Source: Vicugna pacos
Lineage: Eukaryota; Chordata; Mammalia; Artiodactyla; Camelidae
Assembly: GCF_048564905.1 (NCBI RefSeq)
Contig: NC_133004.1
Location: forward strand, 41,584,105 to 41,648,104
Length of the DNA: 64,000 nt
Direction of reading: 5' to 3'
In this document: positions 1-13,200 of the stretch, in pieces
Position numbering within the stretch: position 1 is the stretch's first letter
Layout of the letters: every line of letters begins with the position of its first letter
Made by a program: the position numbers and the translations under genes
The notes under the pieces: model-generated
Seen by the model: only the letters and a program-made list of their open reading frames with translations
What the model was told of the DNA's origin: nothing
Databases searched by the model: none

Positions 1-9
1 CTCATTTCC

Positions 10-240
10 TTCTCACCACTCTCCCGGTTCTATCATGTCTTTCGCAACAGCCACGGTCTCAGCTCCACTCTCCAGGTATTGCTCTCACACCCTGGTCTTT
101 ACCTTATCAGGTAGGAGGGTCAGGATCTGCTCCTTCCCAGCATCTTAGATGACAGCTGCTCACAGCAGATCACCCCGAACTGGCTCAGAGCATCCTTAGG
201 CCCACAGACCTCCTGGGCACTGAACCACCTAAAATACTGG
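10..240 (-). pseudogene. Degenerate SCAN-domain exon relic
   Basis: Reading the minus strand from about 238 downward gives a run like the SCAN dimerisation domain of ZSCAN/ZKSCAN zinc-finger genes: FRWFSAQEV-GPKDALSQF, then KEQILTLL, then YLESGAETVAV. These match the family order FRxFxxQEV-GPxxALSQL, KEQILELL and PESGEEAV. The parts lie in different frames and a stop falls between them, so the exon cannot encode a working domain. No zinc fingers follow inside the window. SCAN domains mediate dimerisation of vertebrate C2H2 factors, and several SCAN genes are known in the wider TRIM4/CYP3A neighbourhood in human. It could be one exon of a dead gene lying mostly off the left edge or a processed fragment. 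Confidence 0.6.
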
Positions 241-250
241 AGGGAAGTCT

Positions 251-640
251 CAAACCTGGGGAAGACCTTCTAACCCTAGATTCTCTCCCTTAACTTGACG
301 ATTAGAACCCCAATCTGCACTGGGTGAGCGTGCCCCATGCTCTGAGAATGGGCTTCCTCTGCCTGGTGTATATCCTCTGCTTATGAAGACAGAGAGGGAA
401 ATCAGGGTGGCAGGGTGATCAGATAGCTCCCCACTAGGATGTGGGCTAAACACTCCCTTTTTTGCTCACTTCTTAGAAAGCTGGCTCTCCACTTCGCCCG
501 ACTTCTCGAACACCAGGAGAGTCGGGGGGCTTCATGGGGGCAGCAAGAAATCCTGTCTTTATAGAAACTCCACTAGACCTCGGGGTTGGAGTACAAGAAG
601 GGATTCCTTTCCTAGAGAATGAGGCTGAACGAAAAGACTT
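251..640. other. Unassigned sequence upstream of the TRIM4 CpG island
   Basis: No gene, RNA or repeat family is recognised here. Short open frames exist on both strands but have no recognisable motif. Confidence 0.4.
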
Positions 641-1252
641 CAGGAAGGGCCAGCCTACGAGGCACGGCGCGCCCTTTAGCCTAGCTGCAGGCCCCGCTGC
701 ACAGATGCCCCTCGTCCTCCTGGCCCTTCTGGCCACTAGGCTGCAGCTCGCCTAGGACTTCAGAACCTAAATCGTCCGGAGCGGCCGGCGAACACTGACC
801 TCACTGAGCAAACTTGAAGGACTTGCCACGTTCATTAGCGCCCCCTAGTTTCGCTCCACCAGCCGCTGCTGCAGCTGCGCAGTCGCCGCACGCCGGGTAC
901 GCTCCCTAGACCTAAGGGCCCCGCGCGTCCTCTCTAGGACTGCCGGGGGATTTCCGCTTCTCTATTGTTGGTCCAGGAGCGGCCCGCTGTCCCGTCATGC
1001 CCCGCGCGGCCGGCCAGGGCGGAAATCCCGCGGTTCGCGCGCCCCGCCCCAACAGAGCGCGGGGAAGGGCCGCCGCCCCGCCCGGCACGTGCCCCGCCCC
1101 GCCCCGCCCCGATCCCGGCTCCGGGAAGAGGCTACAGTTTGCCCTCCGGCGGGAGACAGCGGCCGCAGGTGCGAAGGCCACAGGCTTCCCGGGCCCGCCC
1201 GAGCCTGCAGGCCTCTCATCCGACCCCTACTCCGGGTCCGGGCTCGAGCGGC
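640..1252 (+). promoter_or_regulatory. TRIM4: CpG island promoter and 5' UTR of TRIM4
   Basis: From about 640 to 1700 the sequence is very G+C rich with frequent CG dinucleotides, unlike the A/T-rich flanks. Three to four overlapping CCCCGCCCC-type GC boxes lie at 1091-1111, right after an E-box CACGTG at 1086-1091. No TATA box is visible near them, as expected for a broadly expressed CpG-island promoter. The start site is not resolvable by eye. It should lie between about 850 and 1200, giving a short leader before the ATG at 1253. Confidence 0.6.
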
Positions 1253-4200
1253 ATGGAGGCCGAGGACCTCCAGGAGGAGCTGACCTGCTCCATCTGCCTG
1301 GACTATTTCGAGGACCCCGTGTCCATCGAGTGCGGCCACAACTTCTGCCGCGGCTGCCTGCACCGCAGTTTGGCGCCGGGCGGCACCCCGTTCCCCTGCC
1401 CCGAGTGCCGGCAGCCGTCCGCGCCCGCGGCGCTGCGGCCCAACTGGGCGCTGGCCCGGCTGACGGAGAAGACGCGGCGGCGGCGGCGCCAGGGCCCCTC
1501 GCCCCAGGGCCTGTGCGGCCGCCACTGGGAGCCGCTGCGGCTCTTCTGCGAGGACGACCAGCGGCTCGTGTGCTTGGTGTGCAGGGAGTCCCAGGAGCAC
1601 CAGGCCCACACCATGGCCCCCATCGACGAGGCCTTCGAGAGCTACCGGGTGAGCCGGCCGTTTACGGGGCTGCCGGTATTGCCTGGGGATGTTTACTGTT
1701 TACACCCGGCGGCTGCTATTGCCATCGGAAGCGTGAATCCTCCCCCCGCCCCGCCCCCCGAGGCTGAAGTAGTTAAACGACTCACTGATCTCAGAGCTGG
1801 GGTTAAAACTGGAATTGGGAGGGGTGGTGCAAAGCTCAGTCATCACTGCAGAATTTTCAAGGGACTCGCCTCCGGAAGCTCCTCGTTTAAGATAAACATC
1901 CTGAGAAGTTATAAACCAGTGCTGTCCAATAGAAACAAAAATACAAACCACATGTATTATTTTTTTTTAGTGGTAAAAAAAAAACCAGGTAATGTTAACT
2001 TTAATAATATATCTTGTTTAACTCAGTTATCTAAATATCGTTCAGCATCAATTGATATGAAAAATTATCAATGAGATTTACTTTTTTTTCCATGATGGGT
2101 CTTTGAAATCTGTGTGTACTTTATATTGACAGCACACATCAATTTGGACCATCCACATATCAGGTGCTCACATGGTCAATGGATGCTATATTGGACAGCC
2201 ACGGGTTTATACCTATAGATGTCATACACATGATTTGGGAAAAGCCTGGCTTGGAGTGATGAGTCTGGATTTTGTTACTGGCTTCCTTCAACATCTGGGA
2301 AAATCACTTAATGTTTGAATTTGGAGATTATCTACTCTAGCTACCTTCTGAGTTAAGAAGCTTCAATTGAATAAATCAGTGTATCATGCTCTCCTCCAGC
2401 CACACTGGCCTTCTTGCTTTTGTTTCAAGCCTGTTCTCTCTGTCTACCCATGCTTTCCATCCTTTACATCCTTTTAGATTTTAGCTTGAAGACCTTCCTT
2501 GATCATCCTTTCCAGAGTAGCCCCACCCCTTCCATTACTGACGGTGTCACTCCAGTGGTCTCCATCTGAATTGGTATCTAGTAAGTACTTGTTGAATACA
2601 CGAATTTCATGATGCAAGTTAAAGTGTATTGTAAACTGTAAAATGCTGTACAGTTTTATCAGCTGACTGCAGACAGGAAACAGATTCAAAGTTAAGACTG
2701 GAAAGTGTACCTTCATGTCTTTATAGAGTAAACTTTATTGATGCTTACTGTATGCTAGCCGTTGTTCTGGAATCTGGGCATAAATGGCCTTGTCTTGTAG
2801 GGGACATACTGTAGACCAGTAATTTCAGTGTGTGAGAGTTATGAGAGTTTGTGCTGAGCACCCAAAAGGTCCGAGGTTAGAGTGATCAGACAGGAGTGAG
2901 GAATGAAACGTGAATTCACTCTTGAAGGGCAAGTAAAACAAGGAAGGGGAGAGGATATTCAGGCCAAGGGAACAGCATATTCAACAGTGTGACAACATGG
3001 AATAGCATGTGCTAAACAAGAGGACTGAAGGTTCTCTAGGTACTTAAGGAGTGTAGTGCATGGGAGGGAGGGGGGTGGGAGTTGAGGCTGAAGAAAGATG
3101 GGAGGTCCCTGTCACGCAGTATCTGTCCTTTTCTGCACCCTCCTTGGCTTAGTCCCTGCTCCATTCGTCCATCTCCATCCCCACCCCAAGTTAGCCAGAA
3201 AACATTAAGTTGCTTTTGGGGGGACCTACCCTGTTCCCACCATCCCATTCCCAGCACATACTCAGATGGGTGCACTGTGTCTTAAAACTTTGGGGTTCCC
3301 TAAATCCACGGAAAATATCCCCCATCCTGCACCCACACCTGAGCCCAGCAAAGTGTGCTGGATGCTTGCTCTTAGGATCTGAGCCTCTGAGCACTACCAA
3401 CAGGAACCCTGCTTTGATGAATCCCTAGACAGCTCTGCTTGCTCTCTTGGGCCACCCCAATGACTCAGGATATGTATTAGGATTACCTGGAAGCGCTTTT
3501 AAGAAATACTACCCCCTAGGGGGTCTTGATTCAGTTGGTGGGGCCCTTGGCATCAACATTGTTTAAAAGTTCTCTAGGTGATTTGAATGCCCAGATAGGA
3601 TAGAGAACCACGGACCTACATCTTATTACCTTCACAGAGGGAAATCTCAGAAAATCTTTTAGAGAAGTTGTTTTTAAGAGAGTCATGGGTGCTGGGGGAG
3701 AAAAAGAGAACGGAGAAAGAGAAATGGCTTGATGAACCTTACGGAGCAAATTGTCTGCATGGAAAAGGCTTCTAAGCACAGCTCTGCCTTCCCTCATGCC
3801 ACAATTTAGTCTGCTGACTCTGGGAGCTAATCCCTCCGTTGCTGTGAATTCACTTAACAAATATTTCTTGAACCACTCATCTGTGTCAGACGCTGTACCA
3901 GACACAGCGCTTGGGAATACAGTGGTGAGAAGACCGGGGAGCACACAGTCTAGCTGAGATGGGGGCGGTAAGCACCAGACAGATAATCACAGATGGTGAT
4001 AACGTGCTGTGAAAGAAAGAACGTGCCATGCCAGAGAAGTGATGAGGGCTTTCATAAGGGGACAGGGTAGCCTCCTCTGAGGAGGTGACGTTTCAGTTGA
4101 GACTTGATGGATGAGGAATCAGCACCCTGAGGAACTGTGGGAAGAACATACCAGGCAACAGATAGCAAATCCCAGACCCTGAATCTGGGAAGAGCAGGAC

Positions 4201-7200
4201 GTATGTACGGAGCTGAAGAAGAGCTGTGCACGTGGAGCTTCACGAGCAAGGGGAAAAGTAGCATGGATGAGCTGGGAGACGCAGACAAGGGTGGGGGTGT
4301 GTCGGGCCATGAGGCGTTTGAATTTTCTTGGTGACGAAGAAAGCCAATGGAGAATCTTAAGCAGGAGAGTGATGTGATGTGACTGGTTTTCAGAAAGATT
4401 ATTCGGGCTTCTCTGTGGACACTGGATGAGAGAAGGACAAGGTTGAAAGTAGGGAGACCAGTCATGAGCTGACGGTTATCCAGACAAGAGACGATGGGGG
4501 TTTGAACTAGGAGGTGGCAGTGGGGGATGGCCAGTAGGCAGATTTGACATGTATTTTGGAGGTAGCCTGCCTGCTCAGATTGAGCGTAGTGGTTACAGTG
4601 ACTGAAATTCACAGACCCTGAGAGCTGGGATGGTGTTTAAGAAAAGACCGTCTAGTCTAGGTGTCCTCATCTTGTAGATGAGGAAGCTGCAGCCCAGGAA
4701 ACGTGAGGCTGACTTGATCACAGATCATAGCTAGTTTGTGAAGGTCTAGACTGAAACTCAGATCTGATTTGAAGTTTAATGTCATTTGAACTACGTGATC
4801 GCAAGTCAGCAAATGTCTTCATTCTATAAATGTGTGCTCTACTTTTATTATAGTGTTCTATACAAACTATTGTCTGACATTAAATGGAGAGAAGTGATTT
4901 TTTTTTTTAAACTTCTGGTACCTCTACCCGGCTTTGAAATGCTTGGTGTCGTCCTCCTGCCGCCTTGTGGGAATTTCTGTTATTGCAGGAAGTTTTCTGA
5001 TCTCCAAAGACTGGGGACCTCTTAAGATCCCAACTGTGGCAGGATACAGAAAGACTTAGGTAGTGTCTTGGATAATGGAACAGGATAATTGATACACATT
5101 GGAATTAAGAACTTTTAAAAATTGAAAAGTTCTATTTAAAATGTATTTACTCTCATTAGCAGACAAAAGTGAAAACTTAAAATCTTGGTCACGTTCAGAG
5201 GAGCTGTTTAGCTCAGTATGGGCTTTACACACACATCAAATGCGACAGTGACTCGTGTGTGTCTCTCACCTGTCTACCTCTGTCTCTGAGGTCATGCCTG
5301 ACGTTCTGCTATTAGGTGCTCCCCCTCTCTGGCCTACTTTGTTCTAATTGACTCACTTAATTTTTTTAATAGCTTAAATAGCTTTTAATAGCTTTTTCCC
5401 CATGTTTTTAAATTGCAAGAAGAGTATATGCCTCTTGTAGAAATTCAAATAAAACAGACATTTATAAAATTTCCTATCCTTTCCCCTCTAACTTCCAGGC
5501 CATTCCTATTCCCCAGAGATAAGCTGTGTTAATAATACTTAGGTACATATCCTTCCAGATTCTCCTTCTGTTCAAATACAAACACACACACATGCACAGA
5601 CACACATAGACTTGTTCTTTTCAAAACAGAATTATACAGTATGTATTGTTTTATAGCCTGGTTTTAACTTAATATAACATGTAAATATATTGAGAGCTGC
5701 CTGAAGTTGATGCAGAATATCAGTCTACTGTAACTTATTAATAATTCCCCATTGATGGATAATAACGCCTCAGTGAACATTCCTATACATTTGATTGTTT
5801 TTGCCTGTGTTTTGTTGGATATTCTTGTTGGAAATAGGATTATGCATATTTTAAATTTTGCTAAATCCTGCCTGTTGCCTTTCAAAAAGATGGGACCTTT
5901 TTACTCTCGCACTGTTACTGTGCCAGAGGCTTTCTCCCTTGCCAGTACTAGGTATTTATTAATCTTCCAATAATTTTTAGCTTTTGTCTATTTAATAGGC
6001 AAACTCTATATAGTGTTATGATGATTTTAGACCAGAATAGTTCTTCAGCATTGGCCTGTGGTCGTTTTCAGCATTTTCTCAATCTCATCCCCTGTTGGGA
6101 TTAGGTAGCTTTTAGCTCTTGAACAGGGAAGATGCAGAGATGATTTCTTACTTATGTGTGTTTCTGCTGGCAGGAAAAACTTCTGAAGACTCAGCGTAGT
6201 CTGACAGCCAAGATGAAGAAAGCCCTGCATATCCAGGAATTGGAAGTGAAGAATGCTACAGAGTGGAAGGTAACAGCAGAAGTGGTTGGGCATTTATTGC
6301 CTTTGAGGTCCTTTCAGTCTGGGGCTGCTCAGGGGGTTATGCTGGGAAGAGCTTGCAGGATGTCATTAGTTGTCAGGCCCCTTGCAGATGTGGTGACAGA
6401 ACAGGAAGTATCTCTCCCTGCTGACCTGTGGCTTTGGGCAGCGTGAGTTCCACATACTTCATCCCCATACCTCTAGGGCAGCAGCCCTCTCCTTCCCACC
6501 TTTGCCCTAGGTTGGAGTTGATTTGGGTCTGTGGCACTGTGGAAAGCAAATGGACTTCGCTTCCAGAGGTGCTAGCCTAGTCGGGAGGCACGTTGTGGGC
6601 CCACACACCCATCTAAGATTTAACATAACTGAACGGTAGGTGTTCTGAGGGCTAAGCTGAACAATAGATGTCAAAGTGCACTTTTGTTTAAAAAGTGTAC
6701 CAACAAGGCACTGCTGTCTTAGTAGAGACCCAGATGCTACAAAGAATGAATTAATCTTCTAAAGACCAGTACAGAGACACCGAGTAGGTGTCAGTAAAGG
6801 ACTAGGGGGAATTTGCAGGGGGTAGGCAGGAGCTTTTTCTGGGGGAGGTGATTTGGATTGGTGGGGCATCATGTGTGAGGAATTTAGGCGCCAGGGCCAG
6901 GCAGAACGAGGACTGAGCAAATCTCACGTGGCTGTAGGAGAAAATGAAGAATCAGCGAATGAGATTCAGTGCCGAGTTTGCAAAGCTGCACCTCTTCCTG
7001 GCTGAAGAGGAGCAGTTGTTTCTCCAGAGACTGAGCAAAGAAGAAGAGGAGACAAAGAGGAAGCATAAAGAGAACACAGTAAGGCTCAATCAGATGATCA
7101 TCTCCTTAAAGAAGCTCGTCTTAGAGGTGGCGGAGAAGAGCCAGAGCTCCAGCCTGGAGCTGCTCCAGGTGAGACAGGCCGGGGCACAGCACTGCGCGAA

Positions 7201-10200
7201 CTCACTTTTGCCTTTAGACCTGAGTGTTCTTCCCAGTGAGTGGGATTAATAGAAGACATTCACCTTCAAGTGGGGTTAATTATCTCTGTTGGTAATTGTG
7301 TTGATATTGTTACTATACAGTTAAAAAGTCAAAGGTTCACTATTCAAAGGAAATTAATGTGAAATTTAGGTCTGATGAACTTGGGTAATGTGAGACACTT
7401 AGATTCTCCTGGTCTATAGTTTAGGATATGAAGCACATCTAAAACTTTCCCACTCATTTTACTTACATGTTTATGATTCTTTGTTAAGACAGTAAAACAA
7501 AGCAAGTATAAACCCACAGAGTAGATAATTGTGTCAAATTTTTAAGAGAAATGAGTCTTTCTCACTGATTTTTAATCATTACAGTCATAGCTTCATATAC
7601 CTTTGTTCTTAGTCCCAGATTTTGATTGGTACATTAATTTAAGTAATTTCTAATATCCAGCAACCTTTAAAAGAGTATAATTCTAATTTATTACAATTCT
7701 AACTCATTAGTACTTAGATTTGGGTCATTAGATCAGTTTGTTATCTAAAGCCCTTTCTTTGAGTTAGTCTTTCCCTTTATATCCTCTGAGGTAAAGGGGT
7801 CCTTACAGTGTTCAATTTTTGGGTAAGATTCTACATTTGTGACTATCCCTCTTTTTTTTTTTTTTTTTTTTTGGCTGAAATAATGCACCTTTGGTCTGAG
7901 ACCTCTCAGAACTTCTCTTTTCCTCCATATCATGTGACTGAGGGCAAAAGAACCATTGAAGGGCGCTCTCAAGAATACCTTCAATCTACGTTACTTGTTT
8001 TTTCCCTCATCAGAAGGAAGCAACATTCTATTCTCTTAAGGAAGAGAGAAACATGGGCCTACCCACCTGTTACTTTCAGCAAGAAACTGCTAACCAGGCA
8101 TTACATGTTATCTAAGTGTAATGATTTCCAAGAATTGTCTAGAACTTCTACAATTTGCTAGAGCAGTGAAGTTCCAATTACATATCCAAATATATACTAT
8201 AGCAGAATCTTTGAAATAACACATTTAAACACTTTTTAAAATATGGGTTCAACATTTAGTCAGAATCTGAAACCTCAAAGATACAATTGAACCAGCAGAA
8301 TTCTTACCAAAAGATGCATCAGCCAACAAATGCAAGGCTAGGGAAGTGGTTGGAACAGGTAGAGTTGGATTGGAGGATCTCAGAGCCTAAAGTTCTCTTG
8401 AATTTGTTTTACTGACCTGTCCATTTGAATGGTGTATAATGTTATCTCTGCCCTCAGTCAGCACCTCTTCCCTTCTCCGAAAAGATAGATGTCATTTCCC
8501 TGATGACTAATGAGACTGAGTACTTTTCACATACTCTTTAAAAAACCAGCTTACTTGATGTAGAATGCACATATCATATAATACACCCATTTTAAGTGGA
8601 CAAATTGAGTGATTTTTATGATTTTACCAAGTTATGCAATCATTATTACCACAGTCCAGTTTTAGACCATTTCCATTGCCCCCTTAAGACCCCTTTGTGC
8701 TTGTTTACAGTTAAGCTCTGTTCCTACCCCCAGCCCCAGACAGCCTACTTTCTGACTCTACAGACTTGCCATTTCTAAATCTATAAACAGAATCATACAA
8801 TATGTGGTTTTGTGTGTGGATTCTTTCACTTGGTATAATGTTTCTGAGGGTCGCTCGTGTTGTTGCATATATTGCATTGTGGACTATTCCAGGTTTTTTT
8901 AGTCTGTTTACAAATTGGTGGACGTTTGGGTTGTTTCCACCTTTGGGTTATTATGAATGATGCTGCTTTGGACATTTGCCTGCTATTCTTTGTGCGGACT
9001 TATGTTTTCATTTCTCTTGGGTAAGTAGTAGGAGCAGAATTGTTATGCTGTGTGGTTTATTTATATTTAACTTTTTGAGACACTGCCAAACTGTCTTCCA
9101 AAGTGGCCGAATCATTTTATATTCCCACTACATCCTCACTAACATTTGTCTGTGATTGAGAGAGGATAGGTGGAGAAGTAGGCAAAAAGCCAGGAGGAGA
9201 AAGAATAGAGTTCCCAGGAAAGGATCGGTTGACATTGTTAAATAGCTCAGTGGGGCCACATGAAAAAAAGACTGCATTGTGTTAGTCCATTGGCTTTGGC
9301 AGCATGAGATCATATGTTATGCTAACAGAAGCAACAGACAGAAAAATACCTACTCACAAGGTTGGGTAACAGGTCTCAAGGGGAAGGTATGTGACTTATT
9401 TCTTTCTTCTCTTCACAGAATCCAAAAGATGTGTTGACCAGGTATGAGCTCTTGCTTTTCTCTGGGGGCTTGAGTGGAGTGGTAACGGTTCAGGCTGAGC
9501 AGAGGGGAGACAAGGCCTGGGCTCCGTAGTGATCTGGGCGTTGATCTGAGGGGCTGGTGGAGGAATTCTCCTGTTCACTTTTGCTGGGAGGAATGGGAGA
9601 GAAGTAGCTGAGCTTTGGGCTTGGAACCTTCGGGTGGGAGCTGGGGGTCGTGGCTGTCCCCTGAGAAGTGCAGCCTTCTGTCCTTTTTTAGGAGTGAGAA
9701 CCAGGATGTGAACTATTCCTTTGAAGTTCTGAAAGTGCAGACTCTGTGCCAGCTACCGATGATGAAGGAAATGCTGAAGCGATTCCAAGGTGAGCAGAAT
9801 TTTTGGGAGTTGGAGCTCCCTAGAAACCTTCCAAATCAGAGAACGAACAGTGAGAGATGTCTGGAAAGGAAAGAGGAAAACAAAGCATGCAGCTAACAGG
9901 AAGGTCAGGAAAATGGTAATAAAAGTACTTAGGAGTAAATGAATATATGCTTCATTCAAGGAACATCTGTTAAACACACACTGTGTGTTGTAAGGTACTA
10001 GTGATACAAAAAGAAAAAGACCTGTTCTTCCTATGAATTCATAAGCCAGTTGGAGATACAGACACATACCGCTTACTGTAACATGGTGGGATCCAGGGCT
10101 TATCAGTGGTAGAATAAAACAATTCAGAAGCACAGAGGAAGACTTCTGTTGGGGCTGAAGTGGGAGAGTTTTCCCGGCAGAGGTGACAGTTGTTTGGGCA

Positions 10201-13200
10201 TTTGAAGGTTGAGTAGGAGTTTGCCAAGTGGAAAATGAGGGTCTACTCTTCTAAACAGAGACAGCAGCTTGAGCTAAGTTGTGGAGAAAATGGAGGGGAG
10301 GGTGCCTGATGTGACTCGGCCATAAGGTGCACATGAGGAAAGGCAGAAGCTGAGGTTAAGATGAGTGTAGGAGAGACTGAAGATAAACTTACTAGATCTC
10401 CAGTGAAGTACCAGGGCATACACGCATTGTAACGCTGTGCACTCAGTTCTCATGCACATCCCTGAGTGAGAACCATGCTGTGGATGTCCACTTCCAGGTA
10501 AGATGAAGTAACAGGGACTAGAATGACGCTTTCCCCTGAAACTTAGTTAACCGAAAAACCCCACAACAGATGATACATAAAACAGCAGTTTTTAAAACAG
10601 TGGACATCAGGCAATGAAGGACAGTGATCCTTGGGGAATGTGTGAAACAAATGAGGGGAGCCCTGTGATAGCCCCAGCCTACGGCCTCAAGGGAGTTTCC
10701 AGGCCACCTCGGGGAGGGTAACGGGGAGCCAGGTGGATCCCCTGAGTTGAGGATGGAGCTGAGAAGCCAGGGAGAACAAAGCAGTGAGAGTTTAGAGTCC
10801 TGGAGAGGAGAGAGCTGGACAGAGAGAGAACCCTGATGATCTGCAGAGACCCCCCATGAGTACTGAGCGGAGTACTGAGCAAGCAGAGTACACGCTTGTG
10901 AAGAACTTCCGAGGTCGTGGAAGGAAATTTCCAAAATGATAAGTAATAGTTCTGGTGCTCACACAGGGCCAGGAGCCATGCCTGTTCCTGCCAGCCTCTG
11001 GAAAACTCTTACATCACAGGGCACTGGGTAGAGTACTTGGGAAAATCTTGCCTCATTAGTGGGAAATAATTAACCCTACACTGAGCACTGCTTTGGACCC
11101 ACTTTACAAATCATGAAAGCAAGACCCAAAGGATGAAGTTACTTCCAAGGAACTGCATCCCAGGACAAAGCTCAAGAAGATTGAAAGGAATTTTTTAAAA
11201 TGAGCACCAAACAATGTGAAATCACAATGTCTGGCATCTAGTCGAAGATTACCAGGCAGGCAGAAGGGCAGGAAAACGTGACCCGTGATGGGGAGAATAA
11301 TCAACTGAAACTGACCCAGGATTACCCTGGATGCTAGAGTAAACACAGAAGGACATTGATACAGTTATTTTAAAATATTTTGTAAGAGGCATTAGGGACA
11401 TGGAGGATGAAAGAAAATCCCAGATCTAACATCTAGAGATGAGAACTGCAGTGACTGAGGTGAAGAACAAGCTGGCTGGGATTCATAGGTGATTGGACAC
11501 TGCAGGAGAGAAGCTCAGTGAGCATGAAGGCAGAGCAGTGGGAACTGCAGGATGAAGCAGAGAAATTTAAACAATGAGAATAGCTCAGTGAGCTGGGGAC
11601 ACCTTCCTGCAGCCTTACGTGTGGTGGGTACTTGGGATCCCTCAAGGAGAGAAGTGGGATGGGGATGAGACAGGAAAAACATACGAAGAAATAATGACCA
11701 GCTTTTCCAAATTTGATGAAAACTGTAAGTACACAGATCCAAGAAACTCAGCAAACCCTAAGCACGAGAAAGAGGATGAAAACACCAAAACCAGTGACAA
11801 AGAGAAAATTTTAAAGGCAGCAAGTAAAAAAAAGGCAGCAAGTTAACCAACAGTGGAACAAAGATAAAGATAACATCACATTACTCAAGCAGTGCAGATG
11901 AGTGAAATCTTAAAAGGACTGAAAGGAAAAATTGTTAACCTGGAGTTTCATTCCTGGCAAAAAATTACCCTTCAGAAACAAGGGGAAAAAAAGATGTTTG
12001 CAGATAACCTAAAACTGAAAGTGTTTACCACCAGCAGACCAACACTACAATAAATGTTAGATGAAGTCCTTCAAGCAGAAGGGAAGTGATACCAGGTGGC
12101 AGTCAGATTGACACAAAGGAATAAAAGATCTTCTGAAATGGTAATGACAAAGAAATACGTATTTTATATTAAATCTCATTAATAGATAATAGGGATGGTT
12201 AATTTGACATCTGGTCAAACATTATTTTGGGTGTTGCTGTGAGAGTGTTTTTGGGTGAGATTAATATTTAAATCAGGAAACTTGAGTCAAATGGATTGCT
12301 CTGTAATGCTGGTGGGCCTAATCTAATCAGTCGAAGGCCTGAATAGAATAAGGAGCTGATTTTTTTCCCGCTGAACAAGAGAGAATTCTACAGCAGACTG
12401 CCTTCGGACTCTGCCTGCAGCTTTGGTTCTTTCTGGCCTTTGAACTGGAACATCAGTTTTCCCTGGGTCTTGCTGCTGTCACACACCGTGGATCTGGACT
12501 TCCCAGTCACCATAATCACGTGAGCCAATTCCTTACAGTCTCTCTTTATGCACACATCTCCTACTGGTTCTGTTCTCTGGAGAACCCTGACAAATACAGT
12601 AACTGTCTGTTTAAACAGATAGAAAATAACATTTTTGGAGTTTATAACACATTTACAAGTAAAATGTACAATGATTGCATGAAGGAGGGGAAATGGAAGT
12701 CTACCATTTACACAGGTCTTACACGTGGAGTGGTATAATACCACTTGAAGATAGGCTGTTAAGGTAGAGGTATACTACAAACCTTATGGCAGCTGCTAAA
12801 ATAAAACAGTTACAGCTGATAAGTCAACAAAGGAGATAAAGTGGAATCATAAAAATACTTGGTTAATCAGAAAGAAGGCAGAAAAGAGGAAAAAAGTAGG
12901 ACAAATAGAAAACACAAGATGATAGACACAAACCTAATCGTATTAATAATTACATTAAGTATAAATGGCCTGAATATCCTACTCAGACGGGAGAGATTGG
13001 TTGGATTGGATTGAAAAAGCAAGACCCAACTATATGCTGTAAGAAACAAACATTAAATATAAAGGCTAACATATGGTAGAAGTAAAATAATGGAGAAAGA
13101 TACATACACATGCTATACATTTAGTCAGGAGAAATCTGGAGTGGTTCTATTCAAATCAAGTAGATTTCAGAGCAAAGAATATTACCTGAGATAAAGTCAG

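Noticed and set aside
995-1609. A 204-codon antisense open frame over TRIM4 exon 1
   Set aside because: It is a by-product of very high G+C content opposite the real exon, with no recognisable motif.
965-2074. A long open frame of 369 codons through TRIM4 exon 1 into intron 1
   Set aside because: Only 1253-1648 matches TRIM4. The rest reads through the GT donor at 1649 into intronic repeat sequence, and the part before 1253 is 5' UTR.
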